DNA of 64,000 nucleotides from Stictocephala bisonia (Eukaryota; Arthropoda; Insecta; Hemiptera; Membracidae), in assembly GCA_035578905.1 (NCBI GenBank), contig JAQJVL010000058.1, positions 2,247,697 to 2,311,696 on the forward strand, read 5' to 3'. Positions 23,701 through 36,264 of this stretch are shown here, one piece after another. How positions within the stretch are numbered: position 1 is the stretch's first letter; each line of letters opens with the position of its first letter. Made by a program: the position numbers and the translations under genes. Below the pieces are notes generated by a model. That model was given only the letters and a program-made list of their open reading frames with translations, did no database searches and was not told where the DNA came from.

Positions 23701-23733
23701 AATTATAGTCAACGTTCTAGTTGACTATAATTT
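23700..23733. repeat. Perfect 14-bp hairpin at array end
   Basis: 'aaattatagtcaac' (23700-23713) pairs perfectly with 23720-23733 across a six-base loop. It sits exactly where the 26-bp array ends, and its 'ttatagtc' half resembles the monomer's 'catagtcg'. Confidence 0.9.
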
Positions 23734-23929
23734 GTTGACAAACGGAAACATTTTATATTTAGTATAGTCTACTACAGCTACCAATACTAAAATAAATACA
23801 AGCAGGTTTCAATAGCAAGCAGTGACTATAGTTTAAGAACGGGTTCTTGCTCTTCGGTTTTATTGTATACTGAATTTAATTCGTAAAAGCGATTTAACTC
23901 CATCCAATATTTACAAGGTCAAGAGCAAT

Positions 23930-25085
23930 AGTAATTTCACATTTTGTATGATAAGACTAGAAAGTGTGATTTTGCATGTTTGAGACAATCTGTTTGAAGT
24001 GAGAGACTAAAAACTCGTTCACATGAGTTTTAAGGATATTATTTACATACACTTGAAGGATATTTGTTTGTGTTCGTCACTGGATAGAGTTTAGTTCAAC
24101 GTTTCGTCGCCACTGTCGCCACGAGTAGCAACGTGCATGCTTTGCTGGGGCCACGGGAGAGTACAGCACTCTTGCTGCATATTCTGAGTACAAACAGGAA
24201 TAACTCCTTCGTTTATTGTAAACTTTATCAATAATGATTTAATATATTATTAATATACTTTTTCGGCTAAAGATAAATGTACAAATTTCAAATCGAAATT
24301 CGTACATACGTCATTTATAAAATAATAATTGGTTACACTTAAGAAAATATTTTTTATATTATTAGTTTAAATTTATTCTAGGTTGGTTAGTACCATTTTT
24401 CCATTTCATTCACGACATTTCAATAAAATAAATCGCACGTTTTGTTAATGAGTTAGGAACCAAGGAAGGCCAAATTAGCCACTTTAGGTTCCATACAAAA
24501 AATGTTTAATTTATTCCCCTCAACACACTACTTACAGCAAGACAAACAATTTTATTAAATAAATGTTCAAAAGTAATTTGCAAACGAACACCTTTAAGTA
24601 TAACAGCCATTGGAATATTACACTTTTATTGCAATTTGAAATATGTCAAAACTCCTAAAATTTTTAAAGTTATGTCTACTACTAAAAGTGCACATTTAAA
24701 TGAAGAGTGCACTTTTGGTTATTAGAAATAAATGATACTTTATTAGGATTTTTTTAGACGTTCAAAACATTGATCTTGGTTTTATGAACGTTTCGTCTTG
24801 ATTTCCAAAACCAAGTTCCTCAAAAATATCATTGATATCGAAAAATGTCTCGGCCTCTTGTTCATATTTACAAACTGATGTCTAATGTTTACAGTGGAAA
24901 GATATGTTTGTTTAATGTGGAATGTTTTCCACCGTAAACATTACACAACTGTTTGCAAATATGAAGTTTCACAGCTGACAAACGAAAACAGCTGATCTCA
25001 AAGTAGAGTGTTGAAAAATATTGAACCTCTGTTGCTGAGTTTGACGTCACAGTAAACATTAAAGACCCTTGGGTTTACCTATGGA
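23930..25085 (+). repeat. Family Y relative, diverged
   Basis: Matches the family Y copies at 40.5 and 62.3 kb in two blocks: 23935-24050 ('agaaagtgtgattttgcatg', 'tttgaagtgagagact') and 24870-25030 ('acgaaaacagctga', 'agtagagtgttgaaaa'). About 820 bp of other sequence lies between, including a 10-bp stem with 13-base loop at 24684-24716. Confidence 0.5.
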
Positions 25086-25905
25086 TGAAATGTGTACTGT
25101 ATCTAACAGTAATCTCTGTTGAAAGTACACGTCAAGTCAAATGCCTTCCTAGCAACTAGTGTTTTCTTTCCATTATTATTAGATATTTTATTGCTTATTG
25201 ACTTATTATAATTGATAAATGATTGTATGTTATTCACCAGAGCGAGGGAGGTGCTATGATATAACCTACACTGTTTAGTTCTTGGTTAAAAGCCTATTTA
25301 TTACATGTATTATAAAGTGAATATTTCTGAATATTCTAACCAATATTTCACCACAGATTAGCAAATCTTATTGACGGCAGATGCAGGTTTAGGGATTCAG
25401 ATCAACCATATATCGAGATATTTGCGACCTAAATAAGTTTACTTCATACATCGAGTAAAAGAACTTGTCTCAACTTCTTTCAACATCTTAAAGAAATTTG
25501 ACCTTTAAAGATGAATAAAGGTCACATTTCTTGGGTGATAAGTATAATAACTATCACTAAAAATGTCGTCAATGGCTGTATAAACAGAAGAAGTAAAGGG
25601 TTTTGACAGGAATTGTTTTACGTAAACAAGTTCGACTCAATATGGAGTTTCCAACCAATATTTGCCGTGACTGGAGTATAAAGAGAATAATTTGGTAAAA
25701 AAAACAAAACATGGAAAGACAATGTTCACATTGCATGCGACATTTATCATTTCTCAAATTCAAATTTCTATACATTTTCCTACTGTAATCACATTATATT
25801 TTATGACATTGTATGAAATGTATGTACTTTGTAAATAAACAAATTAAAACAGTTTTACAATAAAATCCCGTATAAAACCTGGTTTATTGTTTGTGAGTAC
25901 GAAAA
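25086..25905. other. AT-rich spacer
   Basis: Only chance frames, for example a 68-codon frame on the minus strand at 25569-25775 with no recognisable feature. Confidence 0.5.
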
Positions 25906-25971
25906 GCATGATGATGAGCTATCGTCAGCGTGATGATGAGCTACCGTCAGGGTGACGATGAGCTACCGTCA
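25906..25971 (+). repeat. Three-copy 22-bp tandem repeat
   Basis: Three consecutive 22-bp units of the type 'gcgtgatgatgagctaccgt' plus 'ca', with one to three substitutions between copies. Confidence 0.9.
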
Positions 25972-26225
25972 GCGTTATGAATATTTTATTGATTGAAATG
26001 TTAATATTTGTAAAAACGTATATAATGGAGAGAAAAAACATTAGACATCAACACTATTAATAATTCCATAAAATTACTGTTTTACTTTTATCACATTTGG
26101 AATAGTGACCGTCACATTTTGTTGTATACAATTGGTCGGTAGCATAGTTTGTTAAATATGAACTTCATAAGTTAAATCTCAATTCGATTCCAATCATAGT
26201 CATACATTTTTAAAGCTGTAGTTCA

Positions 26226-26380
26226 TTTATTATTGGGCTGTTAATTAATGACACTTTCTAAGGAATAGTCAGCCTTAGTTTCTAACAATGACTACATTCG
26301 CTCATCTACACTCATCACACTCATTCGAAATCCATCTTCGTCCATACCTTGACGATCGGCATCTTACGAATAAATAAACA
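26226..26380 (+). mobile_element. Family A 3' fragment
   Basis: About 150 bp closely matching 35050-35195: 'ctttctaaggaatagtc', 'caatgactacattcgctcat' and 'cattcgaaatccat', ending 'gacgatcggcatctta' then an A/T-rich tail 'cgaataaataaa'. The shared 5' breakpoint suggests a truncated subfamily. Confidence 0.7.
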
Positions 26381-28278
26381 AGTATTCTATGGTAAAGATC
26401 TGTTAAGAAAATGTTATATTACTTATTTTTATTATATATATAACCATCAACGAAGCAAATAATGAAAACAATGTTGGAATACAGAAACAGGTGTTAGTGT
26501 CAAGTTTGTTGTTCCAGAAATGTAGAGTATACCATTACAAAAGTTACTCGTTTACAACAAAAGTTATTTTCTGAACTTAAGAATTCTTCATATTTAAATT
26601 TTATCATGAAATTCTGTAGTGAAGTCTTTTCCTAAAACTTTTACTCAAAAGTAACTTTTTAACTTTTCCAAGAAAATTTTTCATGTTATTATTACTAATT
26701 AAATTAATTTGTTAAACTACCTGTAAATTAACAGTTGTAACATAGTAAACTGTATATAAAGAATTAACAATAGTACCAACTTTAATATAAATAATATACA
26801 AAAGGGTACAAACAAGACAAACAAAGTACAACATGCATAACCTAAAACTAATTTGGTCAGTGAAAACAAAAAGATCTGAATAAAGAATGTAATATCGAAC
26901 TAAATATAGGCAATGTGCTTGGAAATAACAATACTACAGTAGCTACAAGTAAGTTGATAATAATTTAGTATTATGAAAGTTAGACTTCATTCGCGGATTA
27001 TGTTAAACAAAATTGGAATAAGTAAACAATTATTTTTTAAATATTTACTTTACTAAGACTGAGCGACCATCGTTGCTATTGTGTGATAAAAGAACGTATT
27101 TTTACATTTTACATCCGCGTGCAATATTCCAAAGGTTTCCTACAGTCTACGCTGGGATTGCCAATTTCCCGAACTACTTTACTACGCACATTTCCCTTGG
27201 CGTATGAATACAGCTACTAGTTTGTATTATTTTTAGTATACTAAGTGTTTGTTTCTGTACATTACATCGATGCAATTCATTCCGTTATTTTATGAGAATT
27301 TATTTCTCGTAAATAAGCATTGTTTTATCATATAATTAACGATAAATTAATTATGCATGCACTTTTACTACAGTACAAAATAAATGCTATAACTTACTGT
27401 AATAGCATTTAGTGTTTAAAGCTTATTACACTTCAAAATACCCGAATTTTACTCTTAAAATAATATCCTTTGTCTGAAGTATAATATCTTGATTTATGGG
27501 TACTGATTGCCTATGCAGTTGTTTAATTAGATTTTTCATACATTATTTATAACGATTATGCATATGTTATTATTGATGGGTATTTTTTAAATTGTGTACA
27601 TGTTATGAATGTTTGTGTGTTCACTTTAAATTATATATTTCTTATTGTATATATGTTATATAATAGTTTTTCCGCCAGTCAATATTCTTTTGTATATGTT
27701 ATTAATGACTATTTATTTAATATTTATTATTATTAATTGTTTTATGTTAGTTAAAATTTTAATGAAAAGTCATTATACGGATAAAATATATAACAAAATA
27801 AGTTCAAGAGTGAGAAACGACTGAAACGAACAATCATTTTGTATTTTGAACAAATAAATAAAAAATAAATTATTACAACCGCAGAGAAAAGGAAACAGAG
27901 GTCGTTTTCTTATAGCCACAGTGAACGCACAGTGGTAGTTATAAATAGATTACAATCAATTTACATGTTTATAAATTTCCAGTAGTAATTACAATATTTA
28001 TCCTTGAGGATTTGGGGGGTTCTAAATGTACAAGGCGCTGGTCTTGGTATACCACGACAAACTGGAGAACTACTCATTACACTAACATGACACATATTTA
28101 ACGCATTATTGGATGCGACCTCTATTTATTTCTTCACTGTGATACAACACAAGTACGAAAACATATAAGTATTAAAATATATCCTCATGCAAAGCTAGAA
28201 GATATTGATTTCATTTGTTATGTATTTCTAACAATATATAATATGCTAATTGGGAAACTTCCAACCAACCTAATGAAA
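26381..28278. other. AT-rich non-coding DNA
   Basis: About 1.9 kb with no reading frame, RNA or repeat recognised. Confidence 0.5.
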
Positions 28279-30759
28279 ATATAATAAAATAATATAGTTT
28301 ACCTCTGTAGGTATCAACATAATAAAATAATATAGTTTCCCTCTGTAGGTATCAACATAATAAAATAATATAGTTTCCCTCTGTAGGTATCAACATAATA
28401 AAATAATATAGTTTCCCTCTGTAGGTATCAACATAATAAAATAATATAGTTTCCCTCTGTAGGTATCAATATAATAAAATAATATAGTTTACCTCTGTAG
28501 GTATCAACATAATAAAATAATATAGTTTACCTCTGTAGGTATCAACATAATAAAATAATATAGTTTACCTCTGTAGGTATCAACATAATAAAATAATATA
28601 GTTTACCTCTGTAGATATCAACATAATAAAATAGTATAGTTTACCTCTGTAGGTATCAACATAATAAAATAGTATAGTTTACCTCTGTAGGTATCAACAT
28701 AATAAAATAATATAGTTTACCTCTGTAGGTATCAACATAATAAAATAATATAGTTTACCTCTGTAGGTATCAACATAATAAAATAGTATAGTTCACCTCT
28801 GTAGGTATCAACATAATAAAATAATATAGTTTACCTCTGTAGGTATCAACATAATAAAATAATATAGTTTACCTCTGTAGGTATCAACATAATAAAATAA
28901 TATAGTTTACCTCTGTAAGTATCAACATAATAAAATAATATAGTTTACCTCTGTAGGTATCAACATAATAAAATAGTATAGTTTACCTCTTTAGGTATCA
29001 ACATAATAAAATAATATAGTTTACCTCTGTAGGTATCAACATAATAAAATAGTATAGTTTACCTCTGTAGGTATCAACATAATAAAATAGTATAGTTTAC
29101 CTCTGTAGGTATCAACATAATAAAATAATATAGTTTACCTCTGTAGATATCAACATAATAAAATAGTATAGTTTACCTCTGTAGGTATCAACATAATAAA
29201 ATAATATAGTTTACCTCTGTAGGTATCAACATAATAAAATAGTATAGTTTACCTCTGTAGGTATCAACATAATAAAATAATATAGTTTACCTCTGTCGAT
29301 ATCAACATAATAAAATAGTATAGTTTACCTCTGTAGATATCAACATAATAAAATAGTATAGTTTACCTCTGTAGGTATCAACATAATAAAATAATATAGT
29401 TTACCTCTGTAGGTATCAACGTAATAAAATAGTATAGTTTACCTATGTAGGTATCAACATAATAAAATAGTATAGTTTACCTCTGTAGGTATCAACATAA
29501 TAAAATAATATAGTTTACCTCTGTAGGTATCAACATAATAAAATAGTATAGTTTACCTCTGTAGGTATCAACATAATAAAATAATATAGTTTACCTCTGT
29601 AGGTATCAACATAATAAAATAGTATAGTTTACCTCTGTAGGTATCAACATAATAAAATAGTATAGTTTACCTCTGTAGGTATCAACATAATAAAATAGTA
29701 TAGTTTACCTCTGTAGGTATCAACATAATAAAATAGTATAGTTTACCTCTGTAGGTATCAACATAATAAAATAGTATAGTTTACCTCTGTAGGTATCAAC
29801 ATAATAAAATAGTATAGTTTCCCTCTGTAGGTATCAATATAATAAAATAGTATAGTTTACCTCTGTAGGTATCAACATAATAAAATAGTATAGTTTACCT
29901 CTGTAGGTATCAACATAGTAAAATAATATAGTTTACCTCTGTAGGTATCAACATAATAAAATAGTATAGTTTACCTCTGTAGGTATCAACATAATAAAAT
30001 AATATAGTTTACCTCTGTAGGTATCAACATAATAAAATAGTATAGTTTACCTCTGTAGGTATCAACATAATAAAATAGTATAGTTTACCTCTGTAGGTAT
30101 CAACATAATAAAATAGTATAGTTTACCTCTGTAGGTATCAACATAATAAAATAATATAGTTTACCTCTGTAGGTATCAACATAATAAAATAGTATAGTTT
30201 ACCTCTGTAGGTATCAACATAATAAAATAGTATAGTTTACCTCTGTAGGTATCAACATAATAAAATAATATAGTTTACCTCTGTAGGTATCAACATAATA
30301 AAATAATATAGTTTACCTCTGTAGGTATCAACATAATAAAATAGTATATTTTACCTCTGTAGGTATCAACATAATAAAATAATATAGTTTACCTCTGTAG
30401 GTATCAACATAATAAAATAGTATAGTTTACCTCTGTAGGTATCAATATAATAAAATAATATAGTTTACCTCTGTAGGTATCAACATAATAAAATAATATA
30501 GTTTACCTCTGTAGGTATCAACATAATAAAATAGTATAGTTTACCTCTGTAGGTATCAACATAATAAAATAATATAGTTTACCTCTGTAGGTATCAACAT
30601 AATAAAATAGTATAGTTTACCTCTGTAGGTATCAACATAATAAAATAATATAGTTTACCTCTGTAGGTATCAACATAATAAAATAGTATAGTTTACCTCT
30701 GTAGGTATCAACATAATAAAATAATATAGTCTACCTCTGTAGATATCAACATAATAAAA
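28279..30759. repeat. 38-bp minisatellite, about 65 copies
   Basis: Unit 'ataataaaataatatagttt' followed by 'acctctgtaggtatcaac', 38 bp. The copies are nearly identical. Two variants, 'aatatag' and 'agtatag', are mixed along the array. Copies two to five or so carry 'tttccctctg' in place of 'tttacctctg', which marks the left edge. Very low divergence implies recent expansion or homogenisation. No gene inside. Confidence 0.98.
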
Positions 30760-30929
30760 CTGAGGTTTTGTCAAACACAAAGGACATACTTAGAGGTTTA
30801 TGTTAACTGTTCCAGTTATCTCTGTGACAGTATAATTTGCCCTGTTTCAATCAAGTTCGAAAGCAAAAAGTTATTTTCACTAGCAATGGTTGACTTTGGT
30901 AGTTTATGGTCTTCTTAAAAAATCGATTG

Positions 30930-31085
30930 AGCAAATTAAGTTGAGCCGTTATTGATTTATAGGTTTATGACGTCGTTAAAACATCCAACAGTTGGCCTCG
31001 GTACATGTTTATGGTTGACAGCAGCAATGTGCGTCGTTTACACTGCACGATTTTATACCATTGCTAGTACTCAATAATTCCAATA
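30930..31085 (+). repeat. Segment X, partial copy
   Basis: Shares 'ggtttatgacgtcgttaaaa', 'tttatggttgacagcagc' and spacing with 5517-5640. Here it lies upstream of the family A copy at 31137, in contrast to the order at 4.8 and 11.3 kb. Confidence 0.5.
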
Positions 31086-31136
31086 CTGGCTGAATATTAC
31101 AAAGACAAATACACTGAGGGGGATAGATCGTTTACT

Positions 31137-31568
31137 GGCACTAATGGCGCAGTGCTGCAACCTAGGTATTGGGGGGGGGGGCAACTTGTTGTGGAGGTCG
31201 TTGATAGGTCCTTAACTCAGTCCTTAAATACTGACACAGTGTCCGCTCAATGGTTGCCATCAACGTGAACACTACAATGCAAGGGTCCAGTTGGGTGGTA
31301 GTCAGACTCCGGATATTGTGAACATAACTAACTGAGTATCAGGCTTGTCAGTTAGCTGAAAATCAGACCAATACTACATGGTTCGGATTCCAAATAAAGC
31401 TGTAGGTCCCTTAGTTGCCTATTGGGATATTAAGAAATGGCTGTTTCTAAGTAACACAGACGTTAATCAGTAACAATGGCTACACTCGTTCATCTACACT
31501 CATCAAACTTACTCGCCCCTTGTGTTCACCCATATTTCTACGATTGGCGTCAAAACCATGAATAATGA
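31137..31568 (+). mobile_element. Family A dispersed repeat, full length
   Basis: Starts 'ggcactaatggcgcagtgct' (A-box-like) and ends 'gacgattggcgtcaaaacca'. Includes a run of 10 G near 31171-31180 where other copies read 'cttggggac', suggesting slippage. Points toward the minus-strand copy 130 bp downstream. Confidence 0.78.
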
Positions 31569-31694
31569 AATTACGATAAATGATAAGGTCATTTTTACAC
31601 GTGGTGTGATCACAACGTACGCACACCACCAGGCTAGCACTAATATCTATGAAAAAATACATAATTAACAATTACACTGTATTTTTGCATTGTT

Positions 31695-32040
31695 ACTCAG
31701 GAAAGGCCTATATATAGCCCAATAGTAAGAGGGCTAGTAAGAGACCTACAGTTTTATGTGGATTCCGAACTACTCAGTAACTGTCTAGTATTGATTTGAT
31801 TTTCAGCTAACTGGCAAGCCTGATACTCAGTTCTCTCCCCTACACAACATCTAGAAAGTGACTCCCACCAAACATGGGTTGGGGTAGCAAACATCTGGGG
31901 TGACTTCTCTAGTAGTGTTCACGCCGATGGCAACCATTGAGTGTACGCCATGTCGAAATGGAGGACAGAGTATAGAACCTATCACCTACAATATCCTTAA
32001 CACTTGGCTCCAAGTATCTAGGTTACAGCACTGTGCTACT
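31695..32040 (-). mobile_element. Family A dispersed repeat, 3' truncated
   Basis: Reverse complement of family A from 'tatatagcccaatag' to 'ttacagcactgtgctact'. The last ~90 bp of the 3' end are missing on its left. Tail-to-tail with the copy at 31137-31568. Confidence 0.75.
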
Positions 32041-33797
32041 TGTCTTAGTATACATTTAAGTTATATTAATATAAAAATGTATGACTATTAGGTAATTTCC
32101 CCTCTCTTTGTGTCAACTCCATGTTTGTTGTTGTACGAGTAGTTGGAGTTAGCACCCAACGTAGTTACCAACCCTTTAACCCATCTGTTCGTTCAATTTC
32201 CGGTAATCAACAGTTTTGCTGCCTGGTTACAACAAAGGAACATAAAACGTTGATTCCATTCTCCGCTTCTACTCTGATGTAATAGCAATAGTGATAGTTA
32301 CTTATTTGTAAGAACACCGTATTTCTTTGAAATTTCAGAAGCAATATAGTACATATAATATTAGAAGTATTATAATATGGAACATATAATATTGTGCAAG
32401 TAATTAATTTTGTGTGAATTATTTAGTTTATTTCAGGCTAAATTCTTAAGTGATGAGAAACATGTTATCTTCTTTTCTTTAATTTTATTATCAAACATGT
32501 ATTGACCATATAAAATGTATTCTAAAAAATTTTCAAAATGATCACTTTCTTATTTTTGATAAATAATTCTTTTAAATTTAAATATACCGTAAGATATCCA
32601 AGAATAATCTAATTTTTTGAATAGGTCCACTTAAGGTAGGTTTGAAATATTATTTCAGCAATACGGTATATTAGATGAAAATTTTAAACAAAAAACAACA
32701 CTTTTACTGTTGATCATCCCAATCGGGTGTTAAAATATAACCTCCCTTTATAAGCTATAGGAAGTGATCTGAAATAACTGCAATAGTAAATATTTTCAAT
32801 TTTTTCTGAAAATTGTTAAGGTTTCAAAATTTATAGAGTGGTTTTTACAGGATAGATAATATAAACAATACCTTAATATGCCTTAGTTATGAGGTTTAAG
32901 TAAAACAATGCTTTAAACACTGCAAGGTCACCGTCAAACATTATACGTCATCCTAGATAGTGTTTGTTTAAAATGTCTACTAGTAAACCATAGAGAAATG
33001 TGTACAAACATAGAGAGTGATGATATTTATTTTCCTCAGTGTTAAACTGTGATATAAATAACCACTAACCTTTAAACCACCAAACCTCACCACACGCCAC
33101 GCAAACCCTAACCACTAAATAAACCTGCTCACCGAAACCCAACCACTAACACAATTAGTTTACCTTAATATCTCCAGACACTTTCATTCGACTTAAGAAT
33201 GCGTCTGCTTGGCCACATAAAATCCATATTAGAAAATTTATTATTTTGGACTTTTAGAACGTCAATGAAAGTGCCGTCGATGTTATGACTTGACAGATTT
33301 TGAGGTTAGGACTTGTTCTGTATTTACCACATCGAAAAAATTGTAGAATTTTAGAACAAAATACTTTACTGAATCAGTCCAACAAGCGATTGATAAAAAC
33401 AGCAAAGTTAATTAGATTATTTAAAAGAATATCAAGAGACCACCACACATACAATCAGTACTCAAAATATAGTGAAAAAATAAATAAATAAAAAGTTCTG
33501 ACTAAAGAAAAATAATTTTTTTCTACATGGTATTTTTAAAGACCACTACAAACCCTCACTACAACTCTTGAACCATAAAAATAACCAATTCAATACTAAG
33601 TAATTCGTATTATTTCCAAACTAAATACTATCAACTCCTGTTAATGTATAAAACTATAAATAAACTGTTATCAACCGATAAATATATTTTTTTAAATGAC
33701 CAAAATAAAAACGCAAGTATATTTATATGAATTTTGCTATGTTATAAAACTTTTTTGTTTGTTTTAGCAAAACTAAGTTGCCATATAACTGAGTTAG
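32041..33797. other. AT-rich non-coding DNA
   Basis: No supported gene. A run of CAAACC/CTAACC-like motifs near 33060-33150 is irregular and too loose to call a repeat. Confidence 0.5.
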
Positions 33798-33880
33798 TAT
33801 AAACACTTGCTGGCAGGTTAGTGGTGAAAAATGAAAGGCTGGAAGAATTTCGCAACAAAAGTGAGATAAACCGGGTGATA
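33798..33880 (+). repeat. Dispersed repeat Z, copy 2
   Basis: Second member of the pair with 20555-20640: 'aacacttgc', 'ggtgaaaaatg', 'acaaaagtgag'. Type unknown. Confidence 0.4.
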
Positions 33881-34089
33881 AACCTTAGCAGCATTTTAAA
33901 ATTATCAAACTGCGGGCGTTGGCGTAACAGTTTGAAGTTCACAAATATTTCCTCAACCAGAACTTAAATGTTACATTTAATGTTAAATACTCCTATATAT
34001 TTAACCGCATTTATCAAATACTGTAAATCAGTAAATCAAATTAAGCTAGAGTTTTTATCGGTCCTACGTTATTTTTAACAAGTGAAGTC

Positions 34090-34512
34090 GGCACTACCTA
34101 CTTGGGGACTAAGTATTGTGGAGATTGCAGCCGATAAGTTCTGAGCTCCGTCCTCTCAATACCGACGTCCGCTCATTAGTTACCATCGACTTGCACACTA
34201 CAAGAGAAGCCTTGAGTGTCCGTGTTGGTTGATAGTCGGTGTCCGATGTTGCTGACAACCCTGTATTCAGCTAACTGACAAACCAGACAGAACTAAGTAT
34301 CAAGTTTGTCAGTTAGCTGAAAATCAAACCAATCATGGTGGTTTGGATTCCACGTAAAGCAGAACGCACCTCAGTTTACATGGCTATTGATTGCCCTTTC
34401 TGAGTACGAGTGGAATTTAGTAAACAAATTACACGGTTCATCCACACTCATCCTACACATTGCATGTTCGCCTTAAAATACACCTTAAAACAGTTCTGTC
34501 GGCATCTCAAAT
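34090..34512 (+). mobile_element. Family A dispersed repeat, nearly full length
   Basis: Runs from 'ctacttggggactaagt' to 'tctgtcggcatctcaaattt'. The middle holds a partial internal duplication: the phrase beginning 'tcagctaactgacaa' is followed by a second 'tcagttagctgaaaa' in opposite sense, so about 50 bp form an internal inverted repeat. Confidence 0.75.
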
Positions 34513-35049
34513 TTGAAAATAATCTGTAGTGTACAACTGTTCTTAACCACACAGTGTCAAACTTTACTGATGCTTTGAAGAATATTTTGTGACAATATTT
34601 ACGGACCTTAACAAAAATGTTCGTATAGGCTGGTAAAATTAACACAAGAACTTATTTTCCATTTATATTTTCAAAAAGAAATAATCAAGAGCATATGTTT
34701 TTGTCCTATTTATTTGATAGTATAAATCACTTTGGAAGATTTTTTGCAAGCAAAGTTTATTCAAGCACCATTATGTTTATAAAAACTATTCTGACAGTAA
34801 AAGGCTTCAACTTTAATGGTGAAACTTTCTGGATCTAAGAAGGCAAGTTCAAATTAATTATCTTATAGGGATGTAAAAACGATGAGCCCTTGAATAAAAT
34901 GTTTAATGGCTTTAGAGGGACTGTTAAAAAAATCACGTATTTTGAAGGCATTTCCAATCGTTATAAATATTTATTGTCATATTTATAAACATAAATTATG
35001 ACAATTTATTTATTTTCAGTTGTAATAAACAACTCATTTAATTGGCTGT
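34513..35049. other. AT-rich spacer
   Basis: Nothing recognised. Confidence 0.5.
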
Positions 35050-35243
35050 TCATTTGTCATTGAGCTATTAATTAAAGACACTTTCTAAGGAATAGTCGAC
35101 CTTAGTCTGTAACAATGACTACATTCGCTCATCTACACTCATTACACTCATTCGAAATCCATATTCACCCATATCTTGACGATCGGCGTCTTATAAATAA
35201 ATAAATAAAATAAAAAATAAAAAATAAATAAAATAAAAGTGGG
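35050..35243 (+). mobile_element. Family A 3' fragment with A-rich tail
   Basis: Same truncated subfamily as at 26226. After 'gacgatcggcgtcttata' comes about 45 bp of AAATA/AAAAT units. An A-rich 3' tail is what retroposition by a LINE leaves behind, supporting SINE status for family A. Confidence 0.72.
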
Positions 35244-35428
35244 CAAGAAAATTCAACCCTCTTACTTTTTTAATCCACGACTGTGTAAGACTGTTCAACT
35301 ATGTAAATCAGAACGGTTTACGTATTAAAGCACAGAAATATGTACAGCTCTTACGTAATTATTTGAAAATGTTGGAAAACCTCCTATTCCATTTTATATA
35401 CCCAATTGATTCCAAACCAATCCTCACA

Positions 35429-35453
35429 AAAAAAAAAAAAAAAAAAAAAAAAA
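35429..35453 (+). repeat. Poly-A run of about 24
   Basis: A single uninterrupted A tract. No element boundary recognised beside it. Confidence 0.9.
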
Positions 35454-36018
35454 ACCAGCTGATCTGGTTTCACTTTATTACTGCTATCAAGGCGGAAAGG
35501 ATAATCTTCTTAATAAACGTACTTAAGAATTTATTTTTATATTGTGTGGTTTTTTATCAGCTACCAATCCTAATTTAAAAAGATAAAAGCAATAATTTAA
35601 TTATATATATTCGGAAAAATGCCCAAAAGTCATATTATATTAATAAAAATACAAAGTTATCTCCTGTCAAAAGATAAATCCAATGCAAGCCACTGATTCT
35701 ATTTATGTTAGCTAATCCCTCCGTAAAAGAGCGCAGAAGGCATTATGTGATCCATAGTTTGGATAGACTCCCCGAAATCACATGACTGATTAGTGTCAAT
35801 TACCATTTATATTTTCAATGTTTATACATTTTCCCACGCCAGTTAAACAACATCAAGGGACCATCTCTTGCTTATATAGTGAAAAAAAGAAAAAGGAACA
35901 AATTATGGGTGTTTCCTACGAGGGAGGCTCGTCCCACCTACAGGTATTGATAGTTCGTTAATAAGGAACTTATTCCGTCCATGAAAACTGTTATATGCTA
36001 TGGCCCAGCTAGTATTAG
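35454..36018. other. Unassigned spacer
   Basis: Less AT-rich near 35930-36010, where 'cgtcccacctacagg' and 'cccagctagtatta' occur. The CTAGT could be a transposon end but nothing confirms it. Confidence 0.4.
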
Positions 36019-36264
36019 GTGAGACATTTAATATACTCAACTGGAAACCAGTACGTAGAAGTGGGTTTCGAGATTTTAAGCGAACGTTCTTACGAATTCA
36101 AAATCGTAAGTAATTTACGGCCATACATAATTTGTAGGCCTTGTGATGTAATTTTATCAAACGTACATGGTACTTACGTAATCCTGAGTAACAAAACGCG
36201 ATGGTACACAAGAAAGCCTACAGAACGTGGCGCCCCTATTACATTACTCACGGAAGGGTTGTGA
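36019..36264 (+). CDS. Unassigned 81-codon reading frame
   Basis: I do not recognise the product. Its amino-acid composition is balanced for this AT-rich window, with several Arg, Cys and Pro residues ('NLRPYIICRPCDVILSN', 'TRWYTRKPTERGAP'), and its DNA is more GC-rich than the flanks. 'aatcgtaagtaattt' near 36102-36116 is a good match to a splice donor, so only the first 28 or so codons might be exon. No domain, signal peptide or hydrophobic segment of membrane length is seen. It may be a transposon remnant, a decayed exon or chance. Confidence 0.18.
   Translation: MRHLIYSTGNQYVEVGFEILSERSYEFKIVSNLRPYIICRPCDVILSNVHGTYVILSNKTRWYTRKPTERGAPITLLTEGL

Noticed and set aside
28279..30759. CRISPR-like array
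   Set aside because: Units are contiguous with no unique spacers, and the DNA is eukaryotic in character. The same applies to the 26-, 36-, 40/45- and 91-bp arrays.
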